Origin: SIG673 sp045653945
Lineage (GTDB): Bacteria; Bacillota; Clostridia; Oscillospirales; CAG-272
Length of the DNA: 18,926 nucleotides
Direction: 5' to 3'
Assembly: GCA_045653945.1 (NCBI GenBank)
Contig: JAZOML010000057.1
Location: forward strand, 1-18,926
Of this stretch, positions 14,164 to 18,926 are shown piece after piece. How positions within the stretch are numbered: the stretch's first letter is position 1; each line of letters opens with the position of its first letter. The position numbers and the translations under genes are program-made. The notes beneath the pieces were generated by a model that was not told the origin of the DNA, did no database searches, and saw nothing but the letters and a program-made list of their open reading frames with translations.

Positions 14164-14209
14164 ATAGATAGGAGATTTCTTCACTCCCAAAATTGAAAGG
14201 AAAACGCTT

Positions 14210-14434
14210 ATGAATGAAATGCTGACAAATGCAATTAATTGTATGAAAAACTTCAAAATATCAAAGCATTATGATAATCAAATGACCATTTCCTGTGGAA
14301 AATGCGAGGGACAACCATTCACCATTGCGACAAAGGGGGATTTTTCCCTTAACGCACTTGAAATGCTTGCCGCGACTACTGTTATAGCTACCGTTTGGAC
14401 AGGAATGGTAATTATAAAGAAATTAAAAAAATAA
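14210..14434 (+). CDS. Small single-pass membrane protein, function unknown
   Basis: A 74-residue protein I do not recognise. The N-terminal half is polar with a CGKC pair (C29 and C32) in MTISCGKCEG, which could bind metal or form a disulfide. The C-terminal half has one predicted membrane helix (about 48-68, LNALEMLAATTVIATVWTGMVII) and ends in a positive tail KKLKK, suggesting the C-terminus stays in the cytoplasm. It is supported as a real gene by a 17-spaced promoter, a strong ribosome site (GAAAGGA, eight bases before the ATG) and a terminator directly after it. It is monocistronic, between recG and the envelope operon. Confidence 0.75.
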   Translation: MNEMLTNAINCMKNFKISKHYDNQMTISCGKCEGQPFTIATKGDFSLNALEMLAATTVIATVWTGMVIIKKLKK

Positions 14435-14447
14435 ATCATAAATGCCC

Positions 14448-14474
14448 GGCGGCCTTAAACGAGGTCGCCTTTTT
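14448..14474 (+). terminator. Terminator after the 74-residue protein gene
   Basis: GGCGGCC (14448-14454) pairs with GGTCGCC (14463-14469), including one G.U, around an eight-base loop, followed by five T. Confidence 0.82.
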
Positions 14475-14625
14475 ATTGACTCAATGAGATTATAGCATAT
14501 GCACACATCATTTTCAACATTTTTTACAAAAAATTAAAATATAATAAGTCTATATACGATAGCTAAAAAATGTAAATCTTGAATTAAAAAAATGGCAATT
14601 TATAGTTAAAATAGCATTTTAATAC

Positions 14626-14654
14626 TTGACAATATAAAACTTTAATGTTAAAAT
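14626..14654 (+). promoter_or_regulatory. Promoter of the O-antigen-ligase-like/DUF4330 operon
   Basis: A perfect TTGACA (14626-14631) and TAAAAT (14649-14654) are 17 bases apart, with TGT before the -10 (extended). Initiation near 14661 leaves a leader of about 26 bases. The rest of the gap back to 14475 is A/T-rich and shows nothing else I can support. Confidence 0.82.
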
Positions 14655-14686
14655 AAATAAAATATTTTACGAAAGGAGATAACGGT

Positions 14687-16873
14687 ATGGCAAAGACACC
14701 GGAAAATAATGACCAGATTACCTTTTTTGGCACTGAAAATAAACCAAGCGACGTAGACCTGACAGGCTTTGTTAACGAAGAACATTACGAAAGTGCCGAG
14801 AATATATCCGAAGATAGAACAACAAGACCAAAGAAAACCGTTTCCTCCAGACGTAAAAAAGTGCCGGAAAATATACCGGAACAAATAACTCTTGATGCCG
14901 AGGTTGCCCCAGAGCACAACGTTCGTCCTCAAACTCTTGTAATTGATAAGGACAAACGTCCTGAAATTGAACCACGTAAAATTAAAACTCCGTTTTGGAA
15001 ATTTGATTACCGTAAAAGTATAATACTCACCTTTATAGTTTTTGTGAGCGAATACATTGGTCGTGCATTTAAAAGCAGCTTTTTTGCAAAAATGTTCACT
15101 TCATTTTCAGGAGCAGGAAATAAGTTCTCAGAAACTTATATTTACGGGCGTTTTTCATCTACTAAAGCACTCAAAAAAAGAGGTAATATAAAAAAATCCT
15201 TTAGACGTTCAGCAACAAACGCAAGTCTACCAAGCTTTTTCACAAGACTTTTTACTGCTTTTACAAAAATCAAGGTAAGAATTTACGGACTCGCTTTTGC
15301 AGCATTTGCTATTACATCGGCAATTGTTCACTTTTTTATCCACACCAACTTCCCTACCTTCAATCAAAACGTTTATACACCGATTACATCAATCATCGTT
15401 TTTGTGGCTTCAATATTCCTTATTTCATGTAAACAAACATTACTTGATGCCGTTAAAGAAGGTTTTATTTTATCTACACTTTTCTTCAATTTTCTTGGTA
15501 TAAAAAGACCTCAGTTTGATGAGAATGATGAAATCTATTTTTCTCCAAGTGGAGCTTGTATCATAGGAGTTTTACTCGGCGCTTTAACCCTATTTATACC
15601 TGCACATCTTATACTGTCAGCATTATTGCTTATAGTTTACACATATTTGGTGGTTAAATATCCGGAAACAGGTGTAATATCGCTGATTATGATACTACCG
15701 TTTATTCATTTGACTGTTCTTGTTTACGTTACAACAATAATTTCACTTGCTTATATTTTCAAAATCCTTACCGGAAAACGAACTCCGAATTTTGAGTTTC
15801 CAGATATATTCGTGGCATTGTTTTTATTGCTGACATTTGTTTCTGAATTAATTACATTCGGTTCACAAACAACAATGTTCACATACTCAGCATTTATTCT
15901 TATATATTTTTTGTGTGTATGCACTCTATACGAAAAAGCCTGGTTTGATCGGGCTATCATCGCATTAATTGCAAGTACCTTTGTTTATTCAGTATACTCA
16001 ATATTTGCATCGTTTTTTGCAGAGGCACTAGGTGTTGTCATTGATAAGCCATACAACACAGACCTAGGTATAGCAGATACAACTGTCTTCGGCTCAACAT
16101 CGCTACTTTCTCTTATTCTGTTGTGCGGAATTTTCTATATGTTTGCTTCGTTCTTTACCACAAAAAGTAAAAGTAACAAATTTGCATATATCCTGCTTAT
16201 CTGTGTTTCGCTTGTATTTCTGATAAGAGAAGCTTCTCTGATTATCATTGCAGCACTGATTGTCGGTTTGATTCTATTTCTTACCCTTAAATCTACAAAA
16301 ACATTTATCTTACTTGCCGCATTGGCAATAATTTTACCACTTTTGGCAATATTTAATTCGGGAATTTATTCCGAAATCAGTACGATAATCGAAAACGAAC
16401 AGTACCGTCTAAAAATTTGGAACGCAGTTGTAAACATGTTCCATACCTACGGTATAACGGGTATTGGTATATCACCCGATGCTTTTTCGACAATTTATTC
16501 GACCTATTACGTTGGAAATACTGTAAATATGCCTCACTCCCACAGCTTATTGCTTCAAATAACGATTTCACTTGGCTTTTTGGGTATTATTTTGTTTGCA
16601 ATAATTATTTTCTTTCTTATGCAAAGTTCATTCTCATTTGGTAGAAACTCCGTGGATAAATCATCACGAAGCCGTCTTCTTTGCTATGCAGGTATGTGCG
16701 CTATGCTCTCACTCGTAATTTCTGGGATAGGTGAATATATTTGGTATAATCCTAGAATGATAATATTTTTCTGGCTCATCTGCGGATTAACGGTTTGCGC
16801 AAGACGTAGTTCAAACGACCTATCCGATATAGATAAATTAATGGTTGAAATTAACGCAAACTACAACGGCTAA
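14687..16873 (+). CDS. O-antigen ligase/polymerase-like (Wzy_C) membrane protein
   Basis: A 728-residue membrane protein with a polar, lysine-rich N-terminal region (1-about 195, including TTRPKKTVSSRRKK) and then about twelve membrane helices. Near the C-terminus is the Wzy_C/WaaL signature: EQYRLKIWNAVVNMF (R574, W578), GITGIGISPDAF, and NMPHSHSLLLQ (H617, H619) before a further helix, matching the large extracytoplasmic loop in which WaaL and Wzy enzymes carry out glycosyl transfer from lipid-linked carriers. In a Gram-positive this suggests polymerising or attaching a surface polysaccharide, or the TeiA/PglL-like transfer of glycans. A repeated motif, SSFFAKMFTSF (130-140) and PSFFTRLFTAF (182-192), occurs before the first main helix block. 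The ribosome site is AAAGGAG. It heads an operon with two DUF4330-type genes. Its donor and acceptor are unknown. Confidence 0.87.
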   Translation: MAKTPENNDQITFFGTENKPSDVDLTGFVNEEHYESAENISEDRTTRPKKTVSSRRKKVPENIPEQITLDAEVAPEHNVRPQTLVIDKDKRPEIEPRKIKTPFWKFDYRKSIILTFIVFVSEYIGRAFKSSFFAKMFTSFSGAGNKFSETYIYGRFSSTKALKKRGNIKKSFRRSATNASLPSFFTRLFTAFTKIKVRIYGLAFAAFAITSAIVHFFIHTNFPTFNQNVYTPITSIIVFVASIFLISCKQTLLDAVKEGFILSTLFFNFLGIKRPQFDENDEIYFSPSGACIIGVLLGALTLFIPAHLILSALLLIVYTYLVVKYPETGVISLIMILPFIHLTVLVYVTTIISLAYIFKILTGKRTPNFEFPDIFVALFLLLTFVSELITFGSQTTMFTYSAFILIYFLCVCTLYEKAWFDRAIIALIASTFVYSVYSIFASFFAEALGVVIDKPYNTDLGIADTTVFGSTSLLSLILLCGIFYMFASFFTTKSKSNKFAYILLICVSLVFLIREASLIIIAALIVGLILFLTLKSTKTFILLAALAIILPLLAIFNSGIYSEISTIIENEQYRLKIWNAVVNMFHTYGITGIGISPDAFSTIYSTYYVGNTVNMPHSHSLLLQITISLGFLGIILFAIIIFFLMQSSFSFGRNSVDKSSRSRLLCYAGMCAMLSLVISGIGEYIWYNPRMIIFFWLICGLTVCARRSSNDLSDIDKLMVEINANYNG

Positions 16874-16901
16874 ATACAACAAACTGAAAGGACTAAATAA
16901 A

Positions 16902-17393
16902 ATGCCTAACAACGAACGCAAATTCAAGATAAACTTTCTTGATTTTCTACTGATCATCCTTATTATTGCAATTGTTTCGGCAGCTATTGTATCAGTTTTT
17001 CGTTCAAATCCAAACAGAATTTCCGGTGGCGACCATGAGATAACCTATACAATTAAGTGCGAAATGGTTAACGCTGAGGTTGCTAAAAACATAACTACCG
17101 GAGATAATGTCTATGATAACGAAACAAATCAGTTACTCGGTACAGTTGAAGCAATCCCAACTGTTACGCCTATATATGCAGTTGAATATCAAACCGCTTC
17201 CGGTGGTTCGGTTCCCGTAGAGGTACCAACTGACCTTGTAACCTTAACTTTTGTAGTTAAAGCTCAGGTATGGGAAAACGACGGTAGATATTCCGTTGAT
17301 AACTACGATATCATTGAAGGGAAAACTATTGTTTTCCATTCCGAACACCTCTCGCTTTCGGGAACGTGCGCCTCAATTTCCGTAATTAAATAA
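16902..17393 (+). CDS. DUF4330-type single-pass membrane protein, first paralogue
   Basis: A 163-residue protein with a short basic N-terminus, one membrane helix (about 13-33, LDFLLIILIIAIVSAAIVSVF) and a beta-rich outer domain containing ITYTIKCEMVNAEVAKNI, TTGDNVYDNETNQLLGTVEAI and a conserved-looking C-terminal strand. The VGD-D...G-V pattern matches DUF4330, a family of unknown function often near surface polysaccharide genes. The ATG at 16902 is preferred, with AAAGGA upstream; a longer frame back to 16845 overlaps the end of the preceding gene. It lies 28 bases after the O-antigen-ligase-like gene and 11 bases before its paralogue. A periplasm-like or wall-facing accessory role for the ligase is inferred. 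Confidence 0.85.
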   Translation: MPNNERKFKINFLDFLLIILIIAIVSAAIVSVFRSNPNRISGGDHEITYTIKCEMVNAEVAKNITTGDNVYDNETNQLLGTVEAIPTVTPIYAVEYQTASGGSVPVEVPTDLVTLTFVVKAQVWENDGRYSVDNYDIIEGKTIVFHSEHLSLSGTCASISVIK

Positions 17394-17404
17394 GGAGAGT
17401 AACT

Positions 17405-17893
17405 ATGACAAGTAATATTTATGACGAAAAGAAAAAATTTAATATCATAGACGCCCTTATCATTTTTCTTATAATAGCCCTTATTCTCGTTGTTATTTTC
17501 AGAGCGCAGCTTATATCCTTGTTTAATGATGCAGGTAAAAGAACCAACGTTGAAATTTCATTTGTTTGTGAAGAAATCCCTTCAGAGCTTTTATCTTCAA
17601 TCGCTCTTGGTAATACTTTTACTTGGCTTGAAGCAGACGCAGAGTTAGGAACATTAAACAAAGCAGAAAACCAAAAGGCTGCAATAGAATACTACTACGA
17701 CGATAACAATGCATTAAGATTCAAGGAAATCATCGGCAAAAAATCTTTTGACGGAAAGATAAATGGCACTGCTATCAATAACAAAGGCTGCCACATTGAC
17801 GGAACAGACTTTTTAGCCTCAGGTATGACAATTACCTTAACAAACGGCAAGGTTCAGTTCGAGGCACTTATAACGTCGGTTGTATTTCAATAA
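17405..17893 (+). CDS. DUF4330-type single-pass membrane protein, second paralogue
   Basis: A 162-residue protein with the same layout as the gene before it: charged N-terminus, one membrane helix (about 13-33, NIIDALIIFLIIALILVVIF), then an outer beta-rich domain with VEISFVCEEIPSELLSSI and LGNTFTWLEADAELGTLNKA. These line up with ITYTIKCEMVNAEVAKNI and the GD...LGTVEAI part of the first copy, so the two are a diverged tandem duplication. Its DUF4330 similarity is weaker than the first copy's. It has a strong ribosome site (AAGGAGAG) 11 bases after the first copy's stop, and the operon ends just after it at a long terminator. Function unknown; a heteromeric pair acting with the ligase-like protein is a reasonable guess. 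Confidence 0.83.
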   Translation: MTSNIYDEKKKFNIIDALIIFLIIALILVVIFRAQLISLFNDAGKRTNVEISFVCEEIPSELLSSIALGNTFTWLEADAELGTLNKAENQKAAIEYYYDDNNALRFKEIIGKKSFDGKINGTAINNKGCHIDGTDFLASGMTITLTNGKVQFEALITSVVFQ

Positions 17894-17896
17894 TGT

Positions 17897-17935
17897 ATAT
17901 TGGCAAGGCAATTTAATGTCTTGCCAATATTTTTT
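17897..17935 (+). terminator. Terminator of the O-antigen-ligase-like/DUF4330 operon
   Basis: A 14-pair stem (17897-17910 with 17917-17930, one G.U) closes a six-base loop and ends in six T at 17930-17935. Confidence 0.93.
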
Positions 17936-17966
17936 ATAAAAAAGTAAAAAAAATTTACCAACCCCC

Positions 17967-17995
17967 TTGACAAACGAATTTGTTTTTGCTATAAT
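17967..17995 (+). promoter_or_regulatory. tRNA-Thr promoter
   Basis: A perfect TTGACA (17967-17972) and a perfect TATAAT (17990-17995) are 17 bases apart, with TGC before the -10. This is a full consensus promoter, typical of stable RNA genes, and starts close to the 5' end of the tRNA. Confidence 0.9.
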
Positions 17996-18015
17996 ACATA
18001 AAGTCAAGCGTTGAT

Positions 18016-18091
18016 GCTGCTATGGCTCAGTTGGCAGAGCACGTCCTTGGTAAGGACGAGGTCACCAGTTCGAATCTGGTTAGCAGCTCCA
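18016..18091 (+). tRNA. tRNA-Thr (anticodon GGT), CCA encoded
   Basis: A complete 76-base cloverleaf. The acceptor arm is GCTGCTA (18016-18022) with TAGCAGC (18081-18087), then discriminator T and an encoded CCA (18089-18091). The D arm is GCTC/GAGC (18025-18028 with 18037-18040). The anticodon arm CGTCC/GGACG encloses TTGGTAA, giving anticodon GGT (18049-18051), which reads ACC and ACU. The T arm is ACCAG/CTGGT around TTCGAAT. It is a single-tRNA transcript with its own promoter and terminator. Confidence 0.96.
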
Positions 18092-18092
18092 G

Positions 18093-18122
18093 AAAAAGCA
18101 CCGATTTAATCGGTGCTTTTTT
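18093..18122 (+). terminator. Terminator after tRNA-Thr
   Basis: GCACCGAT (18098-18105) pairs with ATCGGTGC (18109-18116), extended by five A-T pairs, around the loop TTA. It begins two bases after the CCA end of the tRNA. Confidence 0.93.
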
Positions 18123-18161
18123 CATTTTCACGCCTTAATATCCAATATTTTTGTTTTTATA

Positions 18162-18190
18162 TTGCATTTTTTCTATTTATATGTTATACT
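18162..18190 (+). promoter_or_regulatory. Promoter of the MBL-fold hydrolase gene
   Basis: TTGCAT (18162-18167) and TATACT (18185-18190) are 17 bases apart, with TGT before the -10. It lies about 20 bases before the ATG at 18211 and inside the open frame that extends back to 18151, which supports the shorter protein. Confidence 0.75.
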
Positions 18191-18210
18191 TTGGGCAGGT
18201 AGGTGATATT

Positions 18211-18816
18211 ATGATAAAAACCTTTAATAACGGTCTGCTTGAATCTAACGTCCACATATATTCAAATAACAGCGAGGCTATGATAATTGACTGCGGCGCT
18301 CCGATTTCAAATGCAAAACAGTATATAGCGCAAAACAGCCTTACGGTAAAATATATCGTCTTAACACACGGGCACTTCGACCACGTTGCATTTATAGACG
18401 ACTACGCAAACGCCTTTCCAAATGCAAAAATAGTGTGCCACGAGGCGGAAAAAACGGTACTTTACAATCCCGAAGCCAATTTATCACCGTATTTTAGCTG
18501 CGAGGCTGTGTACGATTACCCATATACAACGGTAAAGCACAGTGATACCCTTACCGTTGGTGATGCGACGTTTAAAATAATTCACACCCCCGGACATACT
18601 CCCGGTTCCATCTGCCTTTACTGCAATGAAGAAAAAATTATGTTCACAGGCGACGTGCTTTTTGACGGTACTTACGGCAGAACAGATTTTCCATACGGAG
18701 ATACCGAGCAGATGTTTAATTCCCTTAAAATGCTACTTAAAATGGACGGCGATATTACCTTCTATTCAGGACATTACGGCGCATCAAAAATAAAAGAAAA
18801 TCAACATATTATTTAA
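18211..18816 (+). CDS. MBL-fold metallo-hydrolase (glyoxalase II-like)
   Basis: A 201-residue metallo-beta-lactamase-fold hydrolase of the glyoxalase II-like branch. The metal motif HGHFDH is at 53-58, followed by H129 in HTPGHTPGS, D148 in FTGDVLFDGTYGRTDFPYGD and H188 in YSGHYG, giving a full binuclear site. The length (about 200) matches the short stand-alone family that hydrolyses thioesters or other small substrates in the cytoplasm. The ATG at 18211 is chosen because AGGTAGGTG precedes it and MBL homology begins at once; an extension to 18151 overlaps the promoter. The next gene starts 15 bases downstream and is probably co-transcribed. The substrate cannot be read from the sequence. 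Confidence 0.92.
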   Translation: MIKTFNNGLLESNVHIYSNNSEAMIIDCGAPISNAKQYIAQNSLTVKYIVLTHGHFDHVAFIDDYANAFPNAKIVCHEAEKTVLYNPEANLSPYFSCEAVYDYPYTTVKHSDTLTVGDATFKIIHTPGHTPGSICLYCNEEKIMFTGDVLFDGTYGRTDFPYGDTEQMFNSLKMLLKMDGDITFYSGHYGASKIKENQHII

Positions 18817-18831
18817 AAATGAGGTGTTATT

Positions 18832-18926
18832 ATGAAAAAATGGCTTGTTCAGGACTACAATTTATGCGAAACCGGTGTTGAATTCAAAACCACTGACAAG
18901 GCTCTTAAAGAGCTTTTTGATAAATG
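18832..18926 (+). CDS. Start of an unrecognised protein, cut by the window end
   Basis: The first 31 codons of an open frame that continues past the window. It begins MKKWLVQDYNLC and continues with a mixed charged segment ending KALKELFDK. The ATG has GAGGTG six bases upstream at 18821-18826, and it starts 15 bases after the MBL-fold gene, so it is likely in the same operon. No family can be assigned from this fragment. Confidence 0.7.
   Translation, partial: MKKWLVQDYNLCETGVEFKTTDKALKELFDK

Noticed and set aside
14104..14256. A 51-residue hydrophobic N-terminal extension of RecG.
   Set aside because: RecG homology and a good ribosome site (AGGTGG) begin at 14103, and the extension overlaps the divergent promoter.
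17972..17985. An ACGAA half-site in the tRNA promoter spacer, considered as a fifth operator.
   Set aside because: The second half does not match TTCGT, and consensus stable-RNA promoters are not expected to be repressed this way.

Overview
The window reads as a chromosomal segment from a low-GC, Gram-positive anaerobe, most likely a member of the Clostridia (Bacillota). The evidence is the low GC content, strong Shine-Dalgarno sequences (AGGAG/AAAGGA) before almost every gene, sigma-A-type promoters often with an extended -10 TGn, a stand-alone MurA, a monofunctional PHP-type histidinol phosphatase, DUF3810 and DUF4330 membrane proteins, and a chromosomal XRE/ImmA pair. The genus assignment is not attempted. 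I see no insertion sequence, CRISPR array, rRNA or phage structural gene, and no gene-free stretch longer than 300 bases.

Left part (1-4900). A minus-strand operon encodes a PHP-family histidinol phosphatase, an Lrp/AsnC regulator and a class I/II aminotransferase, the last two overlapping by four bases. Divergent from it are an EamA/DMT-type exporter with its own terminator, then a MurA enzyme followed by a hairpin that can terminate transcription from both sides.

Middle part (4955-9680, all minus strand). Read in transcription order: DNA polymerase IV (dinB), a small protein overlapping its stop codon, release factor 2 (prfB, with its own strong promoter, a TTG start and no programmed frameshift), an intrinsic terminator, an RluA-type pseudouridine synthase and a DUF3810 membrane metalloprotease-like protein.

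Control region and XRE/ImmA cassette (9681-10845). This is the most interesting part. Between dinB and a divergent XRE repressor/ImmA (IrrE-type) metalloprotease pair lie four copies of a 16-bp palindrome, ACGAA-N6-TTCGT (three exact, one with a single change). They sit on two near-consensus promoters that face each other: one copy fills the spacer of the dinB promoter, one lies in the spacer of the xre promoter, and one lies where the two transcripts overlap. The layout suggests a protease-released repressor switch controlling a mutagenic polymerase, comparable in logic to DdrO/IrrE or ImmR/ImmA. LexA control of the same sites is the main alternative.

Right part (10900-18926). recG and a CaCA-family cation exchanger form a minus-strand pair. 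On the plus strand come a short orphan membrane protein with its own promoter and terminator, a three-gene envelope operon (a large O-antigen-ligase/polymerase-like membrane protein followed by two paralogous single-pass DUF4330-type proteins), a tRNA-Thr(GGT) with a consensus promoter and terminator, an MBL-fold hydrolase, and the first 31 codons of an unrecognised gene cut by the window end.
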